From: Meconema thalassinum
Taxonomy: Eukaryota; Arthropoda; Insecta; Orthoptera; Tettigoniidae
Direction of reading: 5' to 3'
Length of the DNA: 64,000 bases
Assembly (NCBI GenBank): GCA_946902985.2
Contig: OX336388.2
Coordinates: forward strand, 229,702,467 to 229,766,466
Program-made: the position numbers and the translations under genes
The notes under the pieces: model-generated
Databases searched by the model: none
What the model was told of the DNA's origin: nothing
The model's input: the letters and a program-made list of their open reading frames with translations, nothing else
Part shown: one piece after another, positions 23,640 through 35,379 of the stretch
Layout: each line of letters begins with the position of its first letter
Numbering within the stretch: position 1 is the first letter of the stretch

Positions 23640-24061
23640 CAATTAGTGTCAAGTCTTTGTTATGCTACACTGGGTTGACAGTGCTGTGTGAGCAGTTGAG
23701 TAACTAACGGGATTTCATGTGAAGAGCCTCATTTGCTATACAGATAGAGGAGAGCGCAACTCGCTTCCATTAGGCCGTGTCTCGCCTTGAGCTACTATTG
23801 CCATGGAAACGTCCTGCCTTGCCATTCCTTCATGAGTATATTTTATGAATTTATTAGTCTGTGCTCGAGTGTAAAAGGGCCGAAATCGGAAGAACGAGAA
23901 ACACTATCGAAAATTCATGTAGGCAGCCGTTCATTCTGGGTCCTAAACTATGTGTATGCAAAATTTGGTTGAGAATAGTGGAACGCTGTAGATTTGTATA
24001 CAGAACAAACCCACCCACCCACCCACCCACATACATACAGACTTTCACTTTTATACATAAG
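23640..24061 (+). repeat. 3' end of the 37030-type element (family T)
   Basis: It matches 41290-41718 over its whole length: AGTGTCAAGTCTTTGTTATGC, GTTGCCATGGAAAC-like, GGGTCCTAAACTATGTGTATG, and the end CAGACTTTCACTTTTATA. It carries a CCCA repeat where the other copy has CATA repeats. A 5'-truncated copy. Confidence 0.72.
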
Positions 24062-24262
24062 ATGTCAACAGATTCCTTTTTTGTAGAAATGATTTCCTTG
24101 CCTCAGCCAACCTACTTTTTATATCCCCTTTGCTCCGTCCATCACTGGTTATTTTGCTTCCTAAGTAACAGAAGTCTCCTACTTCCTTTAGCTTTTCACC
24201 TGCCAATTTTATGTCCATAGAGGTTTCTGATTTATTTCGGCTACATTTCAAAATTTTGGTTT
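24062..24262 (-). pseudogene. LINE family E fragment
   Basis: A 66-codon minus-strand frame contains CSRNKSETSMDIKLAGEK, FCYLGSKITSDGRS and SRLAEARKSFLQKRNLL. It is colinear with the LINE at 52370. It ends exactly where the family T repeat begins. Confidence 0.75.
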
Positions 24263-24659
24263 AACATTTATTGATTTTCATCTAGGTACGAGAATTGTAT
24301 AACAGGATCGATCACAGCTTCATTTAAGAAGGAATGCGGTGCTACTAACTAGTTTCCGTGGGTGATCATGAATTGCAAACGGGAAGGGATTTAAATAAAT
24401 GAATCAGTGAGGTCTTGAGGGAAATTACGCGAGTGATCGATAGAAGCGAACAGCGATACACCAATAAAACTGGCCTTAATGAATTGAAGGAGTTGCGCAA
24501 TTGGATTACGCTAAAATTAGTAGCAATGAGACCGAGCAGACACGAAAAAAGGAGAAAGAGAGAAAGCCATCTCACACGTGTACACTGCCAGTCAAATGTT
24601 TATAAACACAACAGTTCAATAACTCGTTTTTACTAGATCATGTTAATTCAATTTTATCA
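24263..24659. other. No recognised feature
   Basis: No gene or repeat family recognised. Confidence 0.4.
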
Positions 24660-24667
24660 GTATAAAC

Positions 24668-26682
24668 CAGGTATTCCCAACATTTTATCAACTGCTTACC
24701 ACTTGAAATTTTTAGAAATTTTGGTGTAACAGCACTCCTATATTATTTTAGGAACATATATTTACTGTCGGAAAAGTGCCCAATGGCTTTTTTTATTGTA
24801 ATGAAATTGCTGAGGAAACGTCATATTTAATTATTATTGCACTTATACTTCGTTTCTTTCAACCCTTTATCAAGACAACAATAAATAAGTTATATGTGGA
24901 TTATTTTCAAATCTTGTCTTGCTAACTTTTATTTAAAAATATATAAAGTATATGTAAATTAATAACAATTTTATAATAAAGAAAAAAATGGTCCACAGTA
25001 ATCATCCACCCATTGTACAAAAGGGGTGATAGATCAGATCCCAGTAATTATCGGGGTATATCTTTACTTGATGCCACTTATAATATCGTCTCAAAATTTA
25101 TCTATACAAGAATTCATGAACAACTTCATCAAGAACTGGGAGAGTATCAAGAAGGATTTAGACCAGGAAGGAGCTGTCCAGAACAAATTATTCGTCTTAA
25201 ATGGATCATGAAACATCATAGAGTTCGAAACAAGCAATTAGTCATCAGTATTAGTCATTATTAAAAGTCCTTCGAGAATTTGGTCGACATCGAAAACTAT
25301 CAACCTTCTTGGAATTACCCTTGAGAATACTAAATCAAAAGTAAAATTTAGAGGTGAATTGTAAGAACCATTTGAAATCCAAACTGGTATCCGCCAAGGA
25401 GATGGTCTTTCGCCCTTATTGTTTAATTGTGCATTGGAGAAAGTCATGCGAGAATGGAATGAACAGTGTCCTCCAACCATTAAGATTGGCAGAAATATCA
25501 AACTTAATTGCCTAGCATTCGCAGACGATCTTGCACTACTAGCAAGTACTGTGGAAGAGGCTAAATTTCAAATCGAAGTGGTCGAAAAATTGCATGCAAA
25601 ATTGGTCTACAAAACTCGTATGAAAAGACTGAAATGATGCCAACTTCAGAATTGACACCCCAACATTTCAACTAAACAATAGTAAACAAGTTCAAATATA
25701 TTGGGGAGATAATCATCTGAAACTCAAACGAGAAACCATCGATAGAACATCCAAACTGAAACAAGCACAACGAATCACCTGGCCAACCTACAAAAGGAAA
25801 TCTCTCTCGATGAATGCCAAATTTCTGCATTACAATTCCGTTGTTAAACCCGAGGCAAAATTATGGTAGTGAAACAGTCTTCAAGTTGAACATCAAATCA
25901 ACAACTGACAAACTGCAGAAAGCAGACAGAAGAATCATCAGAACAATTATTAACAAAAGACACCAAGTAAATGGCCAATGGAGATTGCTGCCGAATGAAG
26001 TGGCATATCGAGAGAGTGAATCAATAATAGATTCAATGCAGAAAAGGAGAATCTATTTTTTCCAGCCATATCTCACGCCTACCAGAAACCAGACTAATAA
26101 AACAGCTGTTTAGTTACTTCTGGAAGAGTAAAACAAAGAACAACTGGTTCAAAGAGATCCAGCACGATCTAGATGAATTAAATTTAACGATTCTGCAAAT
26201 TAAAAATAGAGAAGAATATTTTAAGGATAAATTCTTACGATTCACATTAACAACATTTGAACAGAAAACCTACACCTGTCATCACAGATGAACAGAGGGC
26301 AGCCCAGGTCAGATAGAATGAAGACATTTTGGGTGCAGAAGAAGCTGAAGCTGAATCGTTAATCTCCAAATACCGTTGTTAGACTTAATTGTATTTGTAA
26401 AGTGCTCCATTGAGGGCATAAAATATGAAAGAAATAAAAGGGAAAAAAATAACGATTATTAAAAATTACAGATTTATTTATTACTCATAGGTCTAAAAAC
26501 ATATATTTTTATATATTTAGTACAAAACTAAGAGAAATTGCCCAGAAGACAGTAGAGTGAAGTTAACGCGCTCACGCACCCAGTGGCCCTTACTAGGCTA
26601 TCGCTCGTATCACCCACGGGTACCACCTGAATCGTTCCCGCGTACCACCAGGGGAACGCGTACCATCGGTTGGGTATCCCTG
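24668..26682. mobile_element. hAT-type element, non-autonomous, holding a LINE
   Basis: Short terminal inverted repeats CAGGTATTCCCAAC and GTTGGGTATCCCTG are flanked by an 8-bp duplication, GTATAAAC at 24660-24667 and GTATAGAC at 26683-26690, with one mismatch. Eight-base duplications and a CAGG start are typical of hAT transposons. The right arm has GTACCACCAGGGGAACGCG-type sequence. No transposase is present. About 1.5 kb of the interior is the LINE below; without it the element would be about 0.54 kb. Confidence 0.75.
24971..26447 (+). pseudogene. LINE reverse transcriptase fragment inside hAT element
   Basis: Starting mid-polymerase, frames read PSNYRGISLLDATYNIVSK, GEYQEGFRPGRSCPEQI, then, after a gap that removes the first catalytic aspartate block, FADDLALLASTVEEAKFQ. 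Later come HYNSVV, KADRRIIRTI and MQKRRIYFF. The lost GHL.RM region and multiple shifts mark it as dead. A possible target duplication is AATAACAATT at 24961-24970 and AATAACGATT at 26448-26457. Confidence 0.75.
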
Positions 26683-26838
26683 GTATAGACAATAAGCATA
26701 CAAACAGAGAAGTAAGTGTATGAATGAGCAAACCTATAAAGGCTTTGTGACATCCTGGTCTTGCAGCCCCGTGCACTTGGATGTGAGTAGCATTTGTCCG
26801 ATAGCCTGTGTCACTGTGATGTCCGAACTAGTAATAAT

Positions 26839-27167
26839 GAAATGAAATCCACAGCCTGCTTCCAGTCTCCGACCGGGTCAGGAATGGAATGAATGAAGCC
26901 CCGATCTAGCGGCGAGGATATGAAGGGTACCGGCTGCCGAAGCCTGTCGCACTCCTCTGGGGTAATGATTAAATGAATGACAGATGAAATGAAATGATAG
27001 TGGAGAGTGTTGCTGGAATGAAATTGTGACAGGGAAAACCGGAGTACCCGGAGAAAAACCTGTCTGCCTCCGTTTTGTCCAGCACAGATCTCACATGGAG
27101 TGACCGGGATTTGAACCACGGACCCAGCGGTGAGAGGCCGGCGTGCTGCCGCCTAAGCCACGGAGGC
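26839..27167 (-). mobile_element. SINE1 copy 3, tRNA-derived
   Basis: Same head and boxes as copy 1. It is bounded by a perfect 17-bp target duplication, TCCGAACTAGTAATAAT, at 26822-26838 and 27168-27184. Confidence 0.93.
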
Positions 27168-27184
27168 TCCGAACTAGTAATAAT

Positions 27185-27404
27185 AATGATGATAATAATA
27201 ATGCTATTTGTTTTACGTCCCTGACTCTTAGAGACGCCGGAGTGCTGGAGTTTTGCCCCGAAGGGGATCTTTAACAAGCCAGTAAATCTACTAACACGGC
27301 TCCCTAGCATTTGCGCATCCTTAAATACCAGCTGACTGCGCCAGGGTTCGATCCTGTAACCTTGTGAACAGCAAGCGAGAACGTTACCGCTGATTCACGC
27401 AGCC
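27185..27404 (-). mobile_element. SINE2 copy 1, tRNA-derived
   Basis: Minus strand: a head with AATCAGCGGTAACG and GGATCGAACCC (one off a perfect B box), a body with GATCCCCTTCGGGGC, and a tail of ATT repeats. Target copies GTCCGAACTAGT and GTCTGTACTAGT agree at 10 of 12 positions. Confidence 0.8.
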
Positions 27405-27589
27405 AATCGTCTGTACTAGTGTGTGTATTCTTAATTGAGGTAGAATTTGGGTAAAAAATGGCCGTAGTCTTAGAGTACGTTAGGAACCATCCCAGTGCAT
27501 GCCTGTAGTAGAAATGAGAAATCACAATAAACCACTTCCAGGATGGCTGAGGAGGGAATCAAACTCGCCTGTTCGGTTTAGTTTTTAGT

Positions 27590-27790
27590 TTGTAATTTGT
27601 ATTTTGTAAATTATTAATTTTTTATTTTTCATTTTTCAATTTTCATTTTTCATTTTTCATTTTTCATTTTTTATTTTTCATTTTTTATTTTTCATTTTTT
27701 ATTTTTTATTTTTCGTTTTTCATTTTAATTTTTAATTTTTAACTTTTAATTTTTAACATTTAAATGTCTAAATGTTTAAATGCTTCAATG
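27590..27790 (+). repeat. TTTTTCA-type simple repeat
   Basis: A run of ATTTTTC/ATTTTTT units of 7 bp with drift, fading into TTTAAATG units. Simple sequence. Confidence 0.85.
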
Positions 27791-27805
27791 TTTAAATAGT
27801 TTTGC

Positions 27806-27935
27806 CTCACGAGGCTCAGTGTAACCCGTTCCAGCCTTCAGATCAGAATTAAATTTCTTGGCAGAGCTGGCAATTGAACCCGTGTCTCCACGGTTACAGC
27901 TAAGAATGCTATCCACTACGCCACTAAGCAGATGA
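27806..27935 (-). mobile_element. tRNA-like SINE (family 5)
   Basis: Minus strand: TAGTGGCGTAGTGGATAGC with a good A box (TGGCGTAGTGG) and GGTTCAATTGCC as an imperfect B box. The body GGAACGGGTTACACTGAGCC recurs at 51296. It abuts a T-rich simple repeat in both places, so the T-rich run is probably its own 3' tail. Confidence 0.65.
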
Positions 27936-28179
27936 AACCCATAAATAACCAAATATGCAAATAAAGAAGTAAATGAAAAAGTATGTCAAAAGTAATAGAA
28001 TGTCCAAAGTAAACTAACATGAGAACCAGCGTGCAAGAAATAAATGCGAAGGCAAAGAACGGAACATCAATTAAATTAACAAACATGCGACCGAGCAATG
28101 AAACATAAAATCAGACAGACAACCAGCAGACAAAGAACAAACAAACCCGATCCTAGTACGTATTCCTGAAAAATAAGGA
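27936..28179. other. No recognised feature
   Basis: A-rich unassigned sequence leading into the minisatellite. Confidence 0.35.
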
Positions 28180-29990
28180 ACAAGTTCCAAATCCGTTCCT
28201 CTACAAGGGAAGAACTAGTTCCTAGTCCGTTCCTCTTCAAAGGAGGAACGAGTTCCTAGTCAGTTCCTCTGCAAAAGGATGAACATGTTCTTTGCCCATT
28301 CATCAAACAGAGAAGGAACTCCTTCCTAAGCCATTCTTTGTCCGTTCTCTAAGAGAAGGAACACTTTTCTTATTTATTCCTATAAAAAGAAGGACCACCT
28401 TCCTTGTCCGTTCCTCTGAAAGAGAAGGAACACCTTCCTTGTCCGTTCCTCTGAAGAGGGGGAACACCTTCCTTGTCCGTTCCTTCGAAAGAGAAGGAAC
28501 ACCTTCCTTGTCCATTCCTCTGAAAGAGAAGGAACAACTTCCTTATCCGTTCCACTGAAAGTGAAGGAACACCTTCCTTGTCCGTTCCTCTGAAAGAGAA
28601 GGAACAACTTCCTTGTCCGTTCCTCTGAAAGAGAAGGAACACCTTCCTTGTCCGTTCCCCTGAAGGAGAAGGAACAACTTCCTTGTCTTTTCCACGGAAA
28701 GTGAAAGAACACCTTCCTTGTCCGTTCCACTGAAAGAGAAGGAACACCTTCCTTGTCCGTTCCTCTGAAGGAGAAGGAACAACTTCCTTGTCCGTTCCTC
28801 TGAAAGAGAAGAAACACCATCCTTGTCCGTTCCACTGAAAGAGAAGGGACACCTTCCTTGTCCGTTCCCCTGAAGGAGAAGGAACACCTTCCTTGTCCGT
28901 TCCTCTGAAAGAGATTGAACACCTTCCTTGTCCGTTCCTCTGAAAGAGAAGGAACACCTTCCTCGTCCGTTCCTCTGAAAGAGAAGGAACACCTTCCTTG
29001 TCCGTTCCCCTGAAGGAGAAGGAACAACTTCCTTGTCCATTCTACTGAAAGAGAAGAAACACCATCCTTGTCCGTTCCACTGAAAGAGAAGGAACACCTT
29101 CCTTGTCCGTTCCTCTGAAAGAGAAGGAACACCTTCCTAATTCGTTCCTATAAGGAGAAGGAATACTTTCCTTATACGTTCCTTTGAAAGAGAAGGAACA
29201 CCTTATTAATCCGTTCCTCTGAAAGAGAAGGAACTCCTTCCTAGTCCGTTCCTATGAAAGAGAAGGAACACCTTCCTAATCCGTTCATCTAAAGAGATGG
29301 AACACCTTCCTAATCATTTATCTAAAGAGAAGGAACAACATCATAATCCGTTCCTTTGAAAGAGAAGGAACACCTTGCTAATCCGTTCCTCTGAAAAAGA
29401 AGGAACACCTTGCTAATCCGTTCCACTGAAAGAGAAGGAACACCTTCCTTATCCGTTCCTCTAAAGAGAAGGAACACCTTCCTAATCATTTCTCTTAAAC
29501 GAAGGAACACCGTCCTAATCCGTTCCTCTGGAAGAGAAGGAACACCTACCTTATCCGTTCCTCTAAAGAGAAGGAACACCTTCCTAATCATTTCTCTAAA
29601 AAGAAGGAACACGTTCCTAATCCGTTCCACTAAAGAGACGGAACACCGTCTCAATCCGTTCCTCTAAGGAGAAGGAACATCTTTCTAATCCATTCCTCTA
29701 AGAAGGAACACATTCCTAATCCGTTCCTCTAGAGAAACAACACGTTCCTAAACCGTTCATCTAACAAGGAGAAACCCGTTCTTTGTTCGTTCCTCTGAAA
29801 GAGAAGGAACACATTCCTTGTCTGCTCCTTTCAATGAGATGGAACACATTCCTATTCCTATAAAAAGTAGGAATACATTCTTTGCTCGTTCCTGTTCATA
29901 GCATATACCTCCGTGTATCGATATGTTCCTATGAAAATGAGGAATGCTTTCCCATTCAAGAAAGTCAGGAACACCTACATATTCCTCTCC
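28180..29990. repeat. 35-bp minisatellite, about 45-50 units
   Basis: Units contain GAAGGAACACCTTCCT followed by TGTCCGTTCCTCTGAAAGA, regular and nearly identical at 28400-29150 and more drifted at both ends. Each unit holds the inverted pair AGGAAC and GTTCCT. The long open frames on both strands are a by-product: the unit has no stop in several frames and 35 is not a multiple of three, so frames cycle. Confidence 0.92.
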
Positions 29991-31050
29991 TTAATAGAGA
30001 AATGAAGCTCGTTTCCTGGAACACTTAAGGAACGCGCTCCCTCCAAACTGTCAGTCCAAGATATTTGGTCACACCCGACAACGATTCAATCCACGAGTCT
30101 ACCATGCCGTAGCAATATCATCCATGCTTTTAATATACCTATCAAGTTTATTAGCAACCCTCTCACGGTCCCTACACACAATTCAATACCACTCAATAGA
30201 GCACTGCCATAATTACAATTACCCATCAATATGAAACTCTGTTTATCCATCTATAAAAACCTTTTGTACCAAAGAAGTCACTTAATTAATGTAATGGGAA
30301 CTGATGACGACAGCATTGAATCTGTGCGTATGTGTTCCAAGCTAATCACCTATTTTCACTCGGGGGTTGGAGGGTGTGGTAGATATTAATTACATCAATA
30401 GTTAATTAAGCTTGTGTATTCAGCACTGACAATACTCTGCCGGAGCGGCCAAAGGCGAGTCAAGGCCCTCAGCTTTATTGATACATCACGCTTGATCCCA
30501 AAGCCACCTGTCACACTTCTCTAACACGTCTCCTCGCCTCGCCTCGCCACGCCTCGCCGTATTGATACAGCGGGATCGCCACCGGTTTCAACACGTGTCA
30601 CAAAAATAAACATGGTATTGTATATCGGTGGCAATCCTTGGACTCCTTGAATATTAAAACTTTTGATATCAAATTATTATTTGAAGTTATGCTAAAAATG
30701 CCGAGCCATATTAAGGGGGCTCGTACACCGCGAGTAGGCGTTTTCACACACAGTTAAGAATTAATAAAAAAAAATACGAGCCTTACAGTAGTCGCATATG
30801 ATGTGAAACATCTGACATAGAAGAAACCTCACGTGAAATTGTTGATACACCGGTATTTTATACTATTATTGGCACAAATATTAATCTATTGTAAAAGGGA
30901 GTGTTTTACAGATATTGTAGTTTATAATACGGTACTCATTTTATTAGATGATTTGTAGCTTCCACGAGCACTAGCCTAAATAAAGAATACGATATGGATC
31001 AACTAGATTGATAGACGCGACACCGCTCTTAACCTTAAATCTATATATAT
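29991..31050. other. No gene; possible unique host sequence
   Basis: None of the window's repeat families is present. Noted: AATTAATGTAATGGG near 30275, ATTAATTACATCAATAG with TTAATTAAGC near 30385-30412, TTATTGATAC near 30475 and TATTGATACAGCGGG near 30560, and GC-rich CGCCTCGCC repeats at 30535-30560. No splice-flanked exon could be supported. Confidence 0.35.
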
Positions 31051-32371
31051 AACAAGAAGTTCCGTGAAGAACTATACAGCCTACTTTTCATGCCAATGAT
31101 TATTCTACAGAATATGAACCTATCTAGAATAATGACGAAATTAAGTTGCTAATATCGAAATTTCCAATTAGTTCGAAATACTGTATACCTGGCATAATGT
31201 ATCCTAATACAGCACTACAGTTGGCAGCCCTGATGACTGAATATATTCTTAGTTCCATCTCTTAAGGTACAAAATACAAACTTTGGTTGAAGTCCAATGA
31301 ATAGCATGGACGATACATGCAGTTAAACATTGGAACTAACAGCGCGCGTAAAATCATGTTGGCAACAATGTCATGCATGTATTGGTCAGAAATAATCTGA
31401 AATAATATGATCTATATTTGTGCCAATTTTGAATGAAATCCATTAGTTGGTATAGAAGTTACATGCATTTTAAAATTGGACCTATCAGCAGGCTTAGAAT
31501 CATGTTGGCAGCACTGACGTATATTAGTTACTCCGAATTCGTCTAGAATGCTAGGTACTATACGTGTGCAAAGTTTAGAGCTATTGGCTTGCATACTTTC
31601 GGATATATTGATATTAGGGTAACAAAAATAAGGACAGCACATATTAACAGTTGGCAGCCCTGGTTGTTCCTCAGAATACGCATAGTCATATCTGTTATGG
31701 TACACATAGCACATACGAAATTTGTTTGAAATCCAAATGATAGTATGGAAGTTACATGTATTTAATGTTGGACCTGTCAGCAGGCTTAGAATCATGTTGG
31801 TAGCACTGACGTATATAAGTTACTCCAAATTAATATAGAATGTCAGGTACTATACGTGTGCAAAGTTTAAAGCTGTCGGCTTGCATACTTTCTGATATAT
31901 TGGTATTTGGATAAAATAAATTAGGAGCATTTATTAACAGTTGGCAGCCCTGGTAGGTCTTAAGAATACGCTCAGTCATATCTGGTTATGTACACATACA
32001 ACATACGAAATTTGGTTGAATTCCAATTGATAGTGTGGAAGTTATATGCATTTAAAATTGGACCTATCAGGAGGCTTATAATCATTTTGGCAACACTGCC
32101 ATGTTTGGCCTCCTGGAAATTAAACTGAATTATTATGATCTGTACGTGTGCCAATTTTGAAATAGCTGCCATTCATACTTTCCAAGATATCCAACATGCA
32201 GCTCTAATTTCAATTGCGATTTTTTTGCAGTTGGTAGCACTGACATCATTTTGAAATATGGCCGTGAGATATTCAGGTATAGATCTTTACTCCTACCAAA
32301 TTTTGTTTCGATTGCTGCAGCCGTTTAGGAGTTGATAGGGGGGGACACACACACAGCCAGACAGACAGAAG

Positions 32372-32415
<44 letters not shown>

Positions 32416-32484
32416 CACATTTGCCCGATCTCATAAGTCTACTTTTTCCTCATTTTTGCAAAATGTGAAAAGTAGGCTAAAAAT
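31051..32484 (+). repeat. Family alpha element, best copy
   Basis: The 5' end is AACAAGAAGTTCCGTGAAGAAC (a hairpin) then AGCCTACTTTTCA. Monomers of about 291-292 bp are marked by CAGGCTTAGAATCATGTTGG at 31488 and 31780 and a variant near 32071. Next come GGAGTTGATAGGGGG and a GACA tract. The 3' stem-loop is AGTCTACTTTTTC...GAAAAGTAGGCTAA. The last stem is the inverse of the 5' AGCCTACTTTTC. No protein frame. Confidence 0.88.
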
Positions 32485-32539
32485 CAATGTAACGTGATAG
32501 TTTGTCTGTGGGTATGTCTGTGGGTATGTCTGTGGGTAT

Positions 32540-34660
32540 GTCTCCTATGCGTTCATATACCATTCGTCCGATTGCGATAAAACTTGGGTGAGATGTTGAG
32601 TACACTCCAAGGAAGGTTTCTGACTTATTAAATCCATTTTACAATAGGTAGCGCACGCGTAGATTCAACAAATGAGCGACGATGCGCGAAGCATTTCAAC
32701 AAAGTCCCGTATGTGTTCATATACCATTCGTCCGATAGCGATGAAACTTGGGTGAGATGTTGTGTACACTTACGTGAAGGTTTCAAAATTAGTGAATACA
32801 TTTCACAGTAGATAGCGCACGAGTAGATTCAACAAATGAGCGACGACACGCAAAGAGTTTCAACAAAGTCCCGTATGCATTCATATACCATTCGTCCGAT
32901 AGCTATGAAACTTGTGTAAAATGTTGTGTACACTGCAGGGAAATTTTCTGGCTTAGTACATCCACTTTACAATAGGCAGCGCACGAGTAGATTCAACAAA
33001 TGAGCTACGACGCGCGAAGCATTTCAACAAAGTCACGTTTGCGTTCATATACAATTCGTCCGATAGCGATGAAACTAGGCTGAGATTTTGTGTGCACTCC
33101 AGGGAAGGTTTCTAGCTTAGTAAATCCCTTTAAAAATAGGTAGAGCACGAGTAGAATCAACAAATGAGCGACGACGCGCGAAGCGTTTCAACAAAGTCCC
33201 ATATAATTTCATATACCATTCATCCGATAGCGATGAAACTTGGGTGAGATGTTGTGTACACTCCAGGGAAGGTTTCTGGCTTAGTACATACATTTTACAA
33301 TAGGTAGCGCACCAGTAGATTCAACAAATGAGCGATGACACGCGAAGCGTTTCAACAAAGTCCCGTATAAAGTCATATACCATTCGTCTGATAGTGATAA
33401 ATGTTTGGTGAATTGTTGTGTACACTCCAGGAAAGGTTTCTGGCTAAGTAAATCCATTTTACAATACGAAGCGCACGTTTATGTTCAACAAATGAGTGAC
33501 TACGCGCGAAGCGTTTCGACATCGTCCCGTATACGTTCACATACCATTCATCCGATTGCGATGAAACTTGGGTGAGCTGTTGTGTACACTCCAGGGAAGG
33601 TTTCTGGCTGAGTACATCCATATTACAATATGTAGCGCAAGAGTAGAATCAACAAATGAGCGACGACACGCGAAGCGTTTCAACCAAGTCCCGTATGCAT
33701 ACATGTAGGCTACCATTCGTCCGTAGCTATGAAACTTGGGTGAGATGTTGTGTACACGTCATGGAAAATTTCTGACTTAGTAAATCCCCTATACAATTTG
33801 CAGCGCTCAAGTTGATTCAACAAATGAGGGACGACGCGCGAAGCGTTTCAACAAAATCCCGTATAAGGTCATATACCATTCTGCCGTTAGCGGTGAAACT
33901 TGCGTGAAATATGGTGGACACTCCAAGGAAGGTTTCTGGCTTAGTAAATACATTTCACAGTAGGTAGCACACGAGTAGATTCGACAAATGAACGACGACA
34001 CGCGGAGCGTTTCAATACAGTCCCCTATGTCTTCATATCCCATTAGTCCGATAGCGATGAAACTTGGGTGAGATGTTGTGGACACTTACGTGACGGTTTC
34101 TAACTTTGTAAATACATTTTACAGTAGGTAGCGCACGAGTAGATTCAACAAATGAGTGACGGAGCGCGAATCGTTTAAACAAAATCAGGTATGCGTTCAT
34201 ATACTATTCATCCGATTGCGATGAAACATTGATCAGTTATTGTGTACCCGCCAGGGAAGGGGACTTAGTAAATCCATTTCACAATAAGTAGCGCAAGAGT
34301 AGATGCAACAAATGGGAGACGACGCGCGAAGCGTTTCAACAAAATCCCCTATTGCGTTCATATAACATTCTTCGATTGCGATGAAACCTTGATGAGTTAT
34401 TGTGTACACGCCAGGGAAGGGCTTCGACTTAGTAATACATTTCTCAATAGGTAGCGCACGAGTAGATTCAACAAATGAGTGACAGCGCACGAATCGTTTA
34501 AACAAAAAAACCTATACGTGCATATACCATTCATCCGATTGCGATGAATCATTGATTAGTTATTGTGTACACACCAGGGAAGGGTTTCGACTTAGTAAAT
34601 CCATTTCCCAATAGGTAGCGTACGAGTAGATTCAACAAATGAGTGACAGCGATGAAACTT
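32540..34660. repeat. 164-bp tandem satellite, about 13 units
   Basis: Units recur at 163-165 bp (CATTCGTCCGAT-type word at 32561, 32725, 32889, 33052, 33217 and onward). Each contains GCGATGAAACTTGGG, TTGTGTACACTCCAGGGAAG, GCGCACGAGTAGATTCAAC and AAATGAGCGACGACGCGCG. It starts just after the alpha element with three TCTGTGGGTATG repeats. Later units are shorter and more diverged. Confidence 0.9.
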
Positions 34661-34830
34661 TTGAAAGTTGTTGTGCACGCTCCTACGAATGGTTCTAAAT
34701 TAGAAAATCCATTTTACGAAAGCTTAGAGGCAGTTAACATGTTGTGTATCCAAAAGCACTTCAAGAAACAGAATTTCAACGCCAACACTTTCTTTGATTG
34801 GCATTGCAACGCATGCCGGGTACAGCTTGT
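34661..34830 (+). repeat. Satellite flank shared with 50640-50820
   Basis: GTTGTTGTGCACGCTCC, AAAATCCATTTTACGAAAG, AGGCAGTTAAC and CCAACACTTTCTTTG have clear counterparts at 50655-50815. Together with the 164-bp units this suggests one larger repeat family. Confidence 0.65.
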
Positions 34831-34939
34831 TCCTTATAAACAGGTCCTCTTGATTCACAGACCAACACGTAATTTCATATGGATTCTGTTAAAATGAGTC
34901 ATATTGATATGATAAATATCGTTTAAAATGATAATCTGG

Positions 34940-35045
34940 TAGCAAAAATATCTACCCCGCCCAGGATTCGAACCCAAGATCTCTAAATTTACAGTCATAA
35001 GCAATAACCCCACGGCTATTTCGACTACGCAAATATTGTGCACAA
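34940..35045 (-). mobile_element. tRNA-like sequence, SINE head or tRNA relic
   Basis: Minus strand: GGTTCGAATCCTGGGCGGGG, a perfect B box, preceded by an A-box-like TAGCCGTGGGG. The cloverleaf is not convincing as a tRNA gene, so a SINE head is preferred. Confidence 0.45.
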
Positions 35046-35379
35046 GATGGTGACTTATTTCCATGTTCCAATAATACTGCATTACAGAATTAAGTTTCAT
35101 TTATAATTTGCTTGTTTCGATAATGTTCCTGAGTGACATTGAGTTTATAATGCCATATGCCCATGCAATGCCGACTACTTACAATGTTTGATATTAAGTC
35201 ATTATACCATTTAAATACTGATACGAAGACTTCGAACATGTACCATGTCATTTGTTTAAATCACTTAACACCCGAGTTCGCATGAGCGTTTTCCGTTCAG
35301 TATGTCATATACATTCCACATGGCCGAGAGTGCGTCATGGTATCAATTTTCGACACCGCGCGCTGATTGTTTCTCTTAC
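35046..35379. other. No recognised feature
   Basis: No gene or repeat family recognised. Confidence 0.35.

Larger units (their letters stand above)
26745..27590 (+). repeat. Family N repeat with two nested SINEs
   Basis: The left part (26760-26838) and right part (27405-27590) together give the family N text seen uninterrupted at 49575-49800. SINE2 split it first, then SINE1 entered at the SINE2 edge. Confidence 0.65.

Noticed and set aside
28370..29132. Overlapping minus-strand open frames of 184-250 codons
   Set aside because: They run only inside the 35-bp minisatellite, exist in three frames at once and show the same cycling 35-residue pattern, so they follow from unit length, not coding.
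34643..34897. 84-codon plus-strand frame at 34.6 kb
   Set aside because: It lies in the degraded flank of the 164-bp satellite, and its relative at 50.6 kb does not preserve the frame.
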